A DNA stretch of 64,000 nucleotides. Origin: Pelobates cultripes (Eukaryota > Chordata > Amphibia > Anura > Pelobatidae). The stretch is taken from NCBI GenBank assembly GCA_933207985.1, contig OW240914.1, forward strand, positions 130,148,279-130,212,278. The letters are read 5' to 3'. Made by a program: the position numbers and the translations under genes. This document shows positions 23,085 through 34,440 of this stretch, in pieces. The notes beneath the pieces were generated by a model. The model ran no database searches. It was not told where the DNA came from and saw only the letters and a program-made list of their open reading frames with translations. Position 1 is the stretch's first letter. Each line of letters begins with the position of its first letter.

Positions 23085-23600
23085 GCAGCTATGAGTGTCA
23101 GGATTACTATTTGATCCAGCACGTAGGATTGTGTCAAACCTAGGACTAAAAGGTAACATGTTACCGGCCTTAGAATGGCCGGACTTAACGCACCAAAGAA
23201 TAGTCAGGATACTTGCCGAGGTCGGGGGCTACAGAATGGGACACAACTATAAGGGAAAGCCAGAATACAGAGTAGTCAAATGAAGCCAAAGTCAATAACC
23301 AGAAATAAATGCTCAGGAACACTCTCGGACAAACACTAAGGGAAACCACGACAGGGCAATGAGGAAAAGTAGAATTATGTTTAAATGAGCCCTTAACAAC
23401 TTTGATAGGCCGAAATCAGCCTTTGACCCCAAAACGTGCGCGCGCGTCTCCTGCGTGACATCACATGCACACCAACGGCATCATCAACGTGGGCGGACGT
23501 GGGGCTATAATTGGGTGTGGATCTGCAGCGGCCGGCGTTCATCAACATGTTGCAAGAGTCAGTTATGCAGACGGATGGCCGCTGAGCCCAAATACCCCAA
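23085..23600. repeat. probable interspersed repeat of unknown class
   Basis: Locally GC/CpG-rich compared with its flanks (GTGCGCGCGCGTCTC near 23436) and resembling repeats I associate with frog genomes. Ends and class are not determined. Confidence 0.35.
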
Positions 23601-24478
23601 GGTGAGGAGGAATATGTTACAATGAGTTTACATTCTGCAACCAACAAATTCTGTCCAAACGTGGATAAAATTGCAAATGCGGAAGTAGGAACTCCCAGCT
23701 TTAGCAGTTTATAAGAAGAGAGGACACACAGGGAGTGTCTGGGAAACAATGAGAGGGTACCAGGGTACTCCTGGCACTGTAACCAGCACAGCATTTGGTA
23801 GTTGTGGTTATTAGAATGCTCCTTCAAAAGGGTCACATATTTTTCATTACTATCCTCCCACACTGTGTATGACACAATTTGTGCACTAAACAGAAGGATA
23901 GTTTTGTTCTAAAAGATGAAACTTTCTCAACAATTAGCTTTTCTTTTGCAGAAGTTAAGGCAGACAATGACAAAGAAAAGTATGTCTTTTGTTAGGTTTT
24001 CTAAATCCCCGTTACATTTTGTGCTCTACGAGGAAGCTGCTACCCTCTAAGTCTGACCTTCTGAACATTACAACAGCAATTTCAGAGGGTTCTGGGAGGA
24101 ATGAGTCATGTCATCTTGAATGCTTACTACACAACAAGCAACACATTAACATGAGGGAGATCAACATGCATAATTGCTTTTATAACGGATTAAGCTGTCA
24201 ATTATCCTGTTAGATTTTTTTTATTGACTAATGCCTGAAATAAGAAAACCTCATCTGTGTTTAAAAATAAATAGATCTTAAACATTTCCCATTAGGTCAA
24301 GTAGTTATTTGGACATCAGATTTAAATGAGGAATTCATAGTTGATTTCTAAAATTTTAACATATTCTTCAAAGCTGCTCACACCACCACCCCTTGTACAA
24401 TGGGATGGGGAAATTATTTAATAAATGCTATAATCTCCCATCCCAAAAAGAAAGTGAGGTACATTGTCCATATTGCCT

Positions 24479-24517
<39 letters not shown>

Positions 24518-25897
24518 TACACCAAGTGAGGGGTTATTCATCTTTATTATGAATAACCTTCAGGAGTCGGATCCTCACTTCCTTTCAGTTATGGTGAATA
24601 TTGAATACATACAGTACCGTGTAATATTTTCAGTGAGCTTGAGCCATCCTTTGTTGTTGCATATTCAAAGTGGCATTGTAACTTGTTTTTTTTAACTTTC
24701 AGTTTGTTATGCCCCTTGTACCTTAATGGTAATATGCCTCCCACAAATTGTCTTCATTCTTATTATCTTTTGGACTTTGCATTAGTTCTCAAAACTTGGG
24801 CAGCCCCATTTTGTTTTCCATTACCCATGTCTGCAATTTGCCTTTCTCTTGGATTCCTTTGACTGATGGACTATGGGCAGCTTAGCAACAGAAATGTAAT
24901 TTTGATTATATTCTATCCATCACCAGAAAATGTTTGAAGACCACAGTAGCCACTTCTTGTTCTTATGTATAACTAAAAAAGTATATAAAAAACAAAACAA
25001 AAGGGGAATAGAGAGACAAAATAGGATTCATTTGAAAACAAAACCTGCTAAATGACAGAGCCACTTTAACATTGCACGTAACAGGTCTCAGTTCTCCAGA
25101 GATCATGGCAAATTCTCTCTTGCTTTGATATATACCTAAGCTTAAAGAGTCAAAATATTATCCGACAGTAAGCAAACTAAGGGTTGCATACAGAATATGC
25201 CTTATAACTGCACTAGTTAGGGTTTAATGAGAAACACATTATACTGTATTGCTCAGATAAAATAATGTGACGTGGGAGTAAGCAGCTGGCTATAGAGTCA
25301 GCCCACGTTTACATCATATGGACGGCTAACATTCCATTACATATATAAATAAATAAATAAAAAGATGTTTAAATTGAGCTGAGTATTTTGATCTGTTAAT
25401 TGCCTACTGTCTGTGTGTCGTGGTATGCAGAGTATAATTATTTTATGGTATATAATGTATTCATGATGTGTATATAGGCTGCATATGCTTACACCTAGTG
25501 CTGCAGGGTTGGCCATCTGGATTCTGGGTCTGCAATGTGCATTCTTTATTAGCCTCCGATCACAGATTCCACAGTGTCTGCCCCAGGCCCAACCACACTA
25601 ACTGCTCCCCTATGTAATGTAAAGTAGCCTGTGTCTGCTTGTTATAGGGGTGGAATCAGTCTTAAATCCTCTCTTTTTGAAACATTCTATTACAAATGAA
25701 TAAGAGGAACCGTGTAAACCCTTCACACCAAGAGCTACGGCACCCCCCACCTCACCTGTTATGCATTTACTATAATGTATCACAGGTCTTAAATATGCTA
25801 TATTGTTAGAACGGATGAAATGCACTCAGGGTGACTTATGTATCATGTTTGCAGATTTAATATAGTATATTTTGTGAATATAAACATTTTGAAAATG
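23601..25897. other. no recognised gene; TA microsatellite at 24481-24507
   Basis: 24481-24507 is a TA run followed by CA repeats. The rest shows no supported gene or clear element. Confidence 0.5.
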
Positions 25898-26215
25898 TTA
25901 AAGGGTTACCATCATGACCACTTCAGTGATTTGAAGTGGTTATGGCGGTAGGAGCCTGTATGTATTGTGTTTGTGCTTGAAACACTGCACATACTGAGAT
26001 ATTGTTAATTGTGTGCTGGGGGCTATTTGCTCCCCCAACACATGTGGCATTGTCAGTCTAGAACTCTGTTCAAATCTGAGTATAAAATAATTTGTTGTCA
26101 GCAAACACTGAACACCGCTGACAAATGTGAAAATATTCCCCTTGCAGAGCACCTGTAAGGGGAAGCTAGCGCTCTCTCCCATCTCGCTCTGGCCTGGAGC
26201 ACTCTGAGGGGGGAG
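25898..26215 (+). mobile_element. probable T2-type MITE, right end not resolved
   Basis: Left end TTAAAGGGTTACCATCATGA, followed by the hairpin ACCACTTCAGTG/TTGAAGTGGT typical of the family. The right terminus is not recognisable before the TA-rich tract at 26222. Confidence 0.5.
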
Positions 26216-26536
26216 CGGGTGTACATATATATATATTTTAAAATCAAAAAATTACACTCTAGGCTTTGTTCATCCAATTTATTTGTAGTTAATCCAGGGT
26301 TGTCAACTTTTCAGCTCCCAATCGGAGCTTTCATCAGGACACATAAAACAATATACATTAAAATTACATATTGTGACTTGGCACCAGGTATTTTAAAACC
26401 TTTTTAGTATGAGTGCAAGAGGTTTCTTTTTTGTTTGAGATATAGAGAATATATATATATATAAACCGAGATGCTTGCACTCCTGGATTAGAGAGTAATT
26501 GCCCAGTGCTGGTCAGGCACAAGATACAAAAAAATG

Positions 26537-26723
26537 ATTGGAAATGACCGCACTCCAAGGACTTGTTGATAGTAAAAATAAAATATAACTTTTATTCTAT
26601 ATCATATAAAAATATCGACGTTTCAGCCCCAATACATGGGCTTTCATCAGGTATTGCCATCCTGATGAAAGCCCATGTATTTTATTTTTACTATCAACAA
26701 GTCCTTGGAGTGCGGTCATTTCC

Positions 26724-26727
<4 letters not shown>
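26537..26727. mobile_element. foldback element with ~48-bp inverted arms
   Basis: The left arm begins ATTGGAAATGACCGCACTCC and the right arm ends GGAGTGCGGTCATTTCCAAT; arms match almost perfectly. A second inner inverted pair (ACATGGGCTTTCATCAGG / CCTGATGAAAGCCCATGT) lies in the loop. No ORF. A TA microsatellite follows at 26727-26760. A related word (GGAGCTTTCATCAGGACA) occurs at 26324. Confidence 0.75.
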
Positions 26728-26761
<34 letters not shown>

Positions 26762-27568
26762 CAATCTGTTAAACACAGACACATAGTATACAAAATAAAT
26801 TTGTAAAAGGCTAATCTGTGGCTGGCTGGAATCACTGCAAGCAGATGTTGATGGGGGTTAGTTCATAAAAATAGCAACAGTGCTGGAAATCAGTCAGTAA
26901 TTATAAGCTCATACTAGCTAAAGGCTGTTGTTAATAGTGACTGCTTACGGCAGGCATATAGTGACAAGGTTAAAAATGAGGCCTGAATCAATCCCTGGGT
27001 TGAAATAAATTTATCCTACCATGTAAACAAAATACCCAGACTTCCCAGCTTTGAGAGAGAAAGTAGGCCAACTTGGAAAGGGATAGATTGATCAAAGATA
27101 AGTGAGGCACTACAAATTGCATGTACTTCCCCAAATCTAATGTATCGGCTGAGCTGCAACAGACCTGTGATAGGGTCAGTAACAGAAACATAGATTGAAA
27201 GCCAAACCCATAACAGAAGGTGGATGAACCACAAGTAAGCACAACCGTCTGGGATTGGATGTGAAAGTTAATAAATCACCTGGTCAAAAAAACACCTGTA
27301 TTTATCAGCCTGACAATCAATGCAAATTCCAAAATGATTCTATGTAGGCAGAACATCCCAGAAAACGGACAGTGCCTACTGACCCAGAACTGTAACAGAG
27401 TTGTTTTATACTTATCTTCACTGTATTCCTCACATTAGTAAACACTTTTGTAGGAGAAAGAGGAATTGTCACTATCAGAAAGGTGAAAGTTAATATGAAA
27501 TGTGGATAATCACATTTTCCTCGAGATAAAACTGTATGTATATAGACATGTGTGTGTATACAAAATTA

Positions 27569-27780
27569 GAAAGTGGAGGGTGTGCTAAACAGTATGAAAA
27601 CAATATGTATACTTATAATATATGTATACTATAAACTGGTATCTCCACGTCAAACTCAAACATACATATACATGATACTTGAGTTTGACATGGAGATACC
27701 AGTTTATTACTCTATTTAAAAGTATACATAGTGTTGTCATACTGTTTATATAGCGCACCCTCCACTTTCTTGTATTCTAT
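27569..27780. mobile_element. foldback element, about 210 bp
   Basis: AAAGTGGAGGGTGTGCTAAA at the left pairs with TATAGCGCACCCTCCACTTT at the right. Inner arms AACTGGTATCTCCACGTCAA and TTGACATGGAGATACCAGTT also pair. No coding capacity. Confidence 0.75.
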
Positions 27781-28724
27781 TGTATTGACTGACTGTACCT
27801 GTGAGTGTATAGCATTTATATTGAGCCAACATGTTCCGCAGCACTTTCTAATTACACTTTGGTGACACACACATACACACACACCTATGTTTCCTACATT
27901 TCTCTTTAAATCCTTTACAATGCAGCCCTTTTAGGTATTTTTATGAGATCCATGAAATTTACTATTTTCATTAATAAGTTCTATTATTGGCCATGGTACA
28001 AGTCTCCTTAATTTACTTCATTGAGTTCCTGGGTTTACCACAATCACATAACCTACTCTTAGGGAAATATGTCTGAATAAACCTCCAAAGGCTCTATTAT
28101 AAAAACCTCATAAAGAACTGATGTCATGTGTCGGTAATGTCTGCAGAAATTAGAAGAAAAGAGAGGATGGAGAAAAAGTAACGAGAAAAGAGATGTGGGT
28201 GGGTGGGATACAAGTGTGGGTGGGTAACACAGGTCTGGTAGACCTCTAGCGGACAGACTTATGAGAACCAACATCCTATGAAAACTGGCGATTTTTCATT
28301 GATTGGACTAAGATACCACATAAAGCTAACCATCTAATTCAGCCGCTAGAAACATACACACTGGGCTACCACTGAGTGGCTTAGAGTGACACAAGTAATT
28401 GCACCCAACATCAGCTTACTAAGTGAAATGAGTCTGTGGTGTTAGGTGGCAGGGTGTTTAGACAGAAGCTATGTACTTTTATTTTAATCTATAGTAGTAA
28501 TCATATGAAATCAGAGAGATCTACCATTGATTAGTACAATATCTAGAACAAAGCTTGCGCTTTGCTGTTGGAAATATTCACACACTGGCCCCCAAAAGTA
28601 GTTTTGAAAGCCACATACTATCTAATCATAATTTGCCGAACTGCATAATCTAGGACTAACAATATGCGGCCATCTAAAAGAAGCTCCAAAGAAAGTTAGC
28701 TTGGTATTTCTTTCTTGTTCCATG
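27781..28724. other. no recognised gene or element
   Basis: 27808-27860 has weak similarity to the TTTATATAGCGCC-type interspersed repeat. Otherwise nothing is supported. Confidence 0.45.
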
Positions 28725-29087
28725 TTAAAGAAACACTTCAAGCACCATAACTACTACAGCACTCTGTAGTAGTTCTGATGCCAGAAGTACCCTTAAATCC
28801 CCCCATGCAAATATTTAAACCATTTGCTAACAGTTGGTTTTCTTACCTGGGGTCTGCTGCATGCCACTGCCTATCTGCTGGGAGTCGAATGATTCTACTA
28901 AAAGTTGAAAGATCCTGCCAAGAAAACGATGATTGCACTCAGACTAACTTCTGAGCTAACTTCTGCATGCCGGGTTTACATCAGTGAAGAGAGCTTCAGG
29001 ATACAGACGTGGGCTGTGCCCAGGTAAGAAGTCAAACCATTGGCCAAGCAGTCTGTAGTGGTTATGAGTTTTGGAGTGTTCCTTTAA
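28725..29087 (+). mobile_element. T2-type MITE, third subfamily
   Basis: TTAAAGAAACACTTCAAGCA at the left and TTTGGAGTGTTCCTTTAA at the right, flanked by TTAA. Hairpin ACTACTACAG/CTGTAGTAGT near the left end. Confidence 0.8.
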
Positions 29088-29440
29088 GGCAGCTCCATGG
29101 TGCTTACTCTTAATGACACGAACATTTTATTTCAATTCAATACAGAATGTGATGACACATAACTGTTTGGCCCAATTTTCCAAATACTTTCATGAGGTCA
29201 CTTGCCTTATATTATATCTAGGATAGCCTAATGCCTATCCCATGCATGCGTCACCTCCCTCACTGTGTTAACATCTACCACTGGCTATTCCATGCGTCCA
29301 CTACCCTCTCTGTTAAGTAATACCTCCTGATATTAATTTTAAACCTTTACCCCTCTAATGTAAGACTATGCCCTCTTATTGTGGTAGTTTTTCTTCTTTA
29401 AAATATAGTCTCCTCCTTTACTGTGTTGATTCCCTTTATA

Positions 29441-31003
29441 CAGGGAGTGCAGAATTATTAGGCAAGTTGTATTTTTGAGGATTAATTTTATTATTGAACA
29501 ACAACCATGTTCTCAATGAACCCAAAAAACTCATTAATATCAAAGCTGAATATTTTTGGAAGTAGTTTTTAGTTTGTTTTTAGTTATAGCTATGTTAGGG
29601 GGATATCTGTGTGTGCAGGTGACTATTACTGTGCATAATTATTAGGCAACTTAACAAAAAACAAATATATACCCATTTCAATTATTTATTATTACCAGTG
29701 AAACCAATATAACATCTCAACATTCACAAATATACATTTCTGACATTCAAAAACAAAACAAAAACAAATCAGTGACCAATATAGCCACCTTTCTTTGCAA
29801 GGACACTCAAAAGCCTGCCATCCATGGATTCTGTCAGTGTTTTGATCTGTTCACCATCAACATTGCGTGCAGCAGCAACCACAGCCTCCCAGACACTGTT
29901 CAGAGAGGTGTACTGTTTTCCCTCCTTGTAAATCTCACATTTGATGATGGACCACAGGTTCTCAATGGGGTTCAGATCAGGTGAACAAGGAGGCCATGTC
30001 ATTAGATTTTCTTCTTTTATACCCTTTCTTGCCAGCCACGCTGTGGAGTACTTGGACGCGTGTGATGGAGCATTGTCCTGCATGAAAATCATGTTTTTCT
30101 TGAAGGATGCAGACTTCTTCCTGTACCACTGCTTGAAGAAGGTGTCTTCCAGGAACTGGCAGTAGGACTGGGAGTTGAGCTTGACTCCATCCTCAACCTG
30201 AAAAGGCCCCACAAGCTCATCTTTGATGATACCAGCCCAAACCAGTACTCCACCTCCACCTTGCTGGCGTCTGAGTCGGACTGGAGCTCTCTGCCCTTTA
30301 CCAATCCAGCCACGGGCCCATCCATCTGGCCCATCAAGACTCACTCTCATTTCATCAGTCCATAAAACCTTAGAAAAATCAGTCTTGAGATATTTCTTGG
30401 CCCAGTCTTGACGTTTCAGCTTGTGTGTCTTGTTCAGTGGTGGTCGTCTTTCAGCCTTTCTTACCTTGGCCATGTCTCTGAGTATTGCACACCTTGTGCT
30501 TTTGGGCACTCCAGTGATGTTGCAGCTCTGAAATATGGCCAAACTGGTGGCAAGTGGCATCGTGGCAGCTGCACGCTTGACTTTTCTCAGTTCATGGGCA
30601 GTTATTTTGTGCCTTGGTTTTTCCACACGCTTCTTGCGACCCTGTTGACTATTTTGAATGAAACGCTTGATTGTTCGATGATCACGCTTCAGAAGCTTTG
30701 CAATTTTAAGAGTGCTGCATCTCTCTGCAAGATATCTCACTATTTTTGACTTTTCTGAGCCTGTCAAGTCCTTCTTTTGACCCATTTTGCCAAAGGAAAG
30801 GAAGTTGCCTAATAATTATGCACACCTGATATAGGGTGTTGATGTCATTAGACCACACCCCTTCTCATTACAGAGATGCACATCACCTAATATGCTTAAT
30901 TGGTAGTAGGCTTTCGAGCCTATACAGCTTGGAGTAAGACAACATGCATAAAGAGGATGATGTGGTCAAAATACTCATTTGCCTAATAATTCTGCACTCC
31001 CTG
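29441..31003 (-). mobile_element. complete Tc1-family transposon, IR/DR type
   Basis: 1563 bp flanked by TA (29439-29440 and 31004-31005). Outer termini begin CAGGGAGTGCAGAATTATTA on both strands and stay identical for about 25 bp. A second internal copy of ATAATTATTAGGCAACTT lies about 200 bp inside each end (around 29634 and 30815), which is the IR/DR arrangement known from Sleeping Beauty-like elements. The transposase ORF is intact. It inserted into an older LINE remnant. Confidence 0.95.
29769..30785 (-). CDS. Tc1-family transposase, 338 aa, intact
   Basis: Cut-and-paste DNA transposase that would bind the element's own inverted ends and move it to TA sites in the nucleus. Residues 1-110 form the two helix-turn-helix (paired-like) DNA-binding region, with a basic NLS-like stretch RKKRVEKPRHK near 50-60. 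The DDE domain follows: D144 in LWTDEMRVSLDG, a glycine-rich RQQGGGGVLVW at 173-183, D237 in FMQDNAPSHASK, and E275 in SPDLNPIENLW. There are 37 residues between D237 and E275, so DD37E rather than the DD34E of classic Tc1. The DD37E clade includes the vertebrate group called TRT; assignment to it is from spacing only. The start has a good context (AAAATGG) and there are no stops. An uninterrupted ORF and identical ends suggest recent activity. Confidence 0.95.
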   Translation of the reverse strand: MGQKKDLTGSEKSKIVRYLAERCSTLKIAKLLKRDHRTIKRFIQNSQQGRKKRVEKPRHKITAHELRKVKRAAATMPLATSLAIFQSCNITGVPKSTRCAILRDMAKVRKAERRPPLNKTHKLKRQDWAKKYLKTDFSKVLWTDEMRVSLDGPDGWARGWIGKGQRAPVRLRRQQGGGGVLVWAGIIKDELVGPFQVEDGVKLNSQSYCQFLEDTFFKQWYRKKSASFKKNMIFMQDNAPSHASKYSTAWLARKGIKEENLMTWPPCSPDLNPIENLWSIIKCEIYKEGKQYTSLNSVWEAVVAAARNVDGEQIKTLTESMDGRLLSVLAKKGGYIGH

Positions 31004-31154
31004 TATATTTAAATGTTTCTATCATATCCCCACTGTCTCATCTTTCCTCCAAGCTATACATGTTAAGATCCTTTAACCTTTCCTTGTAAGTTTTATCATG
31101 CAATCCATGAACCAGTTTAGTAGCCCTTCACTGAACGCTTTGTAAAAGTACCTG

Positions 31155-31188
<34 letters not shown>
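31155..31188. repeat. TA microsatellite
   Basis: Perfect TA run between the LINE remnant and the DIRS-like region. Confidence 0.9.
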
Positions 31189-31192
<4 letters not shown>

Positions 31193-31197
31193 TCAGG

Positions 31198-32960
31198 GCA
31201 CATACAAAAGCCATGGAGGTCAACATCGACACCTTAGCTTACCATTTACGCACCCACCCCTCCCCTGGTGCAATATTTGATTTCTGTTTTTTCTGAGGGT
31301 TATCACAGAGGGGTAGTACCACTCCCAACAGGCACACTGGAATGACCTAATTTACTCTCGGCTACAAATGACCCATCTGCTGTTGACGAGTTGCTACGGA
31401 GAGAGATCACATCAGGCTTTATGATTGGGCCTTTTCCACATTGCGCACGAACCCTATTGGAGTGGTTACCAACAGCACATCTAATAAAAAACGTTTGATT
31501 ATCAATTTGTCCGCGCCTCATTCTTTAAAAAAACCCTAGTTTAAATTCACTAATTCTAGCTGAAGAATTTCTCTCTACTATGCCTCCGTGGATCATGCCA
31601 TACAAGATATTCTACTGGCCGGTGAACAAGCCTGGCTCAGTAAGACAGATATAACTAATGCCTTCATATTACTACCAATCCATTTGTCTCTCTGGCATAT
31701 AACGGCATCAAATGGAGAGATAGTTATTACTTCACCACCAGACTCACTTTCAGCTCCATGGAGCAGCCCAAAGCTGTTCAACATATTTGCTGAAACTCTT
31801 TGCTGACTGCTCCTGAATATGGTCAGATGCCCTACGGCCATACACTATTTGGACACATTTTTTTACTGATCAAGGCAGGTTCCCCCACTCCACGAAGTAT
31901 CATTAGCACCAATGCACTGTTTTCGGCACTAGGCATCCCATTGTCCCCTGACAAAACAATAGGCCCCACAACACAGTTGGTATTTCTGGGTATCTTACTA
32001 AACTCAGTGTCTATGCAGACACGCCTCCCCGATGTGAAATTGGTACGCATCAGACAAGAACTGGACCAGTTTCTCCATAAAGGTATTGGTAGACGGAGGG
32101 ATCTCCAGTCTTTACTGGGATACCTCAATTTTGCGATGTGTATCATTCCACAGGGGAGATCTTTCATCTCCAGGTTACTCTGCTTCCTACCCGGCGTGCC
32201 TGATGATGGCACCATAGTCCTCAAACCCCCAGCCGTAGCAGATTTACTCATGTGGAAGCACTGCCCCACTGACTGAGCACTCCCCTGTTATATGGACTGA
32301 TGCAGCAACCCACTCAGGGTTTGCTGCAATTTTTGGTAACCACTGGTTCAGGGATGTTTGGCCTCAAGAAACACTTGCCTTACCGGCCTTCAGGGAAACT
32401 TCAGCCCTTCGCAGCAGCTCATACTTGGGGTCATCTGTGGGCAGGTAAGGCAGTCAAGTGTCTCTCGGACAATTTGGCGGCTTGCGAGATTTTTAATAAA
32501 GGTCGCTCTTCCTCCTTAACTATAATGCAGTTAATATGGAGATTGACGTGGCTGGCTGCCAAACTACAAAGTTTTCCCTATATGAGCTCTACCCACCTGC
32601 TTACCTATGCTTGTTCCTGTTAGAGCTATCCCTCCCACCAATCCCTCTAATAACTTACTATCATCATTACCTCTGGTGGGTCCTCTCCATTACAGGCCTA
32701 CCCATATGTTGGTTTCGGCACACCACTACCAACTTTCCCCCTCTTCTCTGTTTTCATATACGAATTAAGTTCCAACCACAAATAGCTGACTGCTACCTTT
32801 TTGCTGACTGGATTGAAAGCGTGCAGAATGTACATAGTGCAATGAATTGCTTAATGAGAGCATCCCTTCTGGATTGCCAGCACCTGGTATCATTAGACAT
32901 GTCAGCAATAAAACCCTCAGCTGACAAGAGAACGTTTCCAAAAAAGAGAGAGTGAATGAG
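31198..32960 (+). mobile_element. decayed DIRS-like retrotransposon fragment (RT and RNase H)
   Basis: Plus-strand pieces in shifting frames show, in order, LLRREITSGFMIGPFP (31390-31440), a SVDHAIQDILLAGE-like and LSKTDITNAFILLPIH block (31585-31690; the RT palm motif, D in SKTDI), a decayed catalytic YLDD region (31800-31870), then LVFLGILLNSVSMQTRLPD and RRRDLQSLLGYLNFA..IIPQGRSFISRLL (31975-32190). RNase H follows, with WTDAATHSGFAAIFG (about 32295) and AAAHTWGHLWAGKAVKCLSDN (32415-32475). This order and the LQSLLGYLNF..IPQGR motif fit DIRS-type elements with a tyrosine recombinase. I could not recognise that recombinase. Frameshifts and stops show it is inactive. Confidence 0.75.
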
Positions 32961-33062
32961 AAAGAGCAGAGTTAGAATATATAGGAGGTGAGAGTGAGAT
33001 ATAAAGGGAAAAAAAGAGGAAAAGGATAAAGAAATATTTCCACAAAAAAGAGAAATACACGT

Positions 33063-33420
33063 TTTAAATATTATTATTAGTATTTTTATAGCGCCAACAG
33101 ATTCTGCATTGCTTTACATTTCTAAAATGGGGATTTTTGACAAAATGTAATGGACATACAGAATATAACAGAGTCTAGAGATGATGAAGGCCCACTTAGC
33201 TTACAGTATATGAGGAAGGGGTAAAGAAACACAAGAGAAATAACAGCATGCCAGATGGGAGTAGGGGACCGATGCATAAGATACCTGTGTCGAAATAAGC
33301 TGGTAAAAGTGGTGTGTGGAGAACTGAACAGTGGCAGGAGAGAGAGAAAGCTGGCCTATGGAGGCAATGTAACAGAAATAGATGATGGAAGTACCAACTG
33401 ACCAACCTAATTTACCCTGG
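33063..33420. repeat. interspersed repeat of the TTTATAGCGCCAACAGATTC type
   Basis: ATTATTATTAGTATTTTTAT followed by AGCGCCAACAGATTCTGCA, a motif also seen in diverged form at 45221-45295 and 27808-27860. Class not determined; common in amphibian DNA to my knowledge. Confidence 0.5.
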
Positions 33421-34180
33421 TTTTTATACTATAATGGTGTCACTATAGGTAGCACAGAATCCATTAGAGTGTTGGATATAATGGTTCCTGTTGTCAATCA
33501 TGGATAATTTCCACAACTAATATGGCACTGGACTTCAGCTCCAACCTCTCTCAGCCAGGCTTTCTGGACAACCACGTTGAATTGTTCCATAAACCAACAT
33601 TTATTTATCTACCATCACTCTTGGGCAAGATTTTACTGAAATGAGACTGTCAGTAGTTATCATTCGCAGGTTCTTTATTTTCAGTTTCAAGCACTAAGCA
33701 TTAACATGATCACTGAAAATAATTTGTCTGCCTGACAATCAGGAATATTTAACATCACCTTGACATAAAGTATACCACACAAAAAGCATGGGCCCAAATC
33801 TGATGTTTGTGTGAAGCCAACCATAGAGTGCCAGGTATCCACGGACATCAAAAACAGTGCACCTCACAAAACTGAACTTTTGAAAGTTTTATTAAACACA
33901 ATCACAAAAACATAAACTGGATAGTCTGCTATATGGATTAATTTAACACATATTGGGTGCAGATGCTTACTTACAGGATTACTCACTAAAGTGTGAATTC
34001 TAAGTGACCTAGTACCTAGTATCCCCCCGTTGTAAGCAATGAAACTGTTTCTGAACACTCATTTTTTTTTTCCGTTTATTTTTCTTTATTAAAATTATTG
34101 ACTCTGAACACTTTAAGACAATGAGCACTGCAGGCTTAGCTCAGTAGAGATGATGGAAGTTCCTGCGAAAGAGCTCTCTG
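33421..34180. other. no recognised gene or element
   Basis: A weak relative of the ATTACTCACTAAAGTGTGAATT MITE terminus lies at 33979-34002. Nothing else is supported. Confidence 0.45.
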
Positions 34181-34440
34181 CAATGTGTGATCAGAGAAAT
34201 CCCTCTGCTGATCTCAGTACTGACATCAGCAGAGGGAATCCCTTGAGAGGTAGGATAAAGGGATAGGATTTGGACTGGGATTATAGGTAGAATTAGGTGC
34301 TGGATTATGCGTAGGATTATCGTTATAGGTTGGATATGGAGTAGGAAAAGTGGTAATATTATGGCTTGAATTATATATAGGATTACGGGTTGGATTACAG
34401 GCAGAATTAGGAGAAAAGGTATACATGTGGGGTATCATTG
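34181..34440. repeat. hairpin followed by degenerate GGATTA-rich repeat
   Basis: 34199-34236 pairs CCCTCTGCTGAT with ATCAGCAGAGGG. 34255-34420 repeats AGGATTA/TGGATTA-like words at about 11-14 bp. The Asn/Pro/Thr-rich minus-strand ORF is a by-product. Confidence 0.6.

Larger units (their letters stand above)
29130..31160 (-). mobile_element. CR1/L2-like LINE remnant, interrupted by a Tc1-family element
   Basis: The minus strand at about 31110-31010 reads YKERLKDLNMYSLEER, a stop, then GDMIETFK; after the interruption it continues GINTVKEETIF and TIRGHSLTLEG (29440-29330). These are motifs of the extreme C-terminus of CR1/L2-type reverse transcriptases (LE.RR.RGD.IE.FK...RGHSLKL). Stop codons show it is dead. 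The two halves rejoin exactly at TTTATA|TTTAAA when the transposon at 29441-31003 is removed. Confidence 0.75.

Noticed and set aside
23393..23875. 160-codon minus ORF
   Set aside because: Lies across a probable interspersed repeat with CpG-rich sequence; no domain recognised.
30089..30749. ORFs overlapping the transposase in other frames
   Set aside because: Shadow frames of the intact 338-codon transposase.
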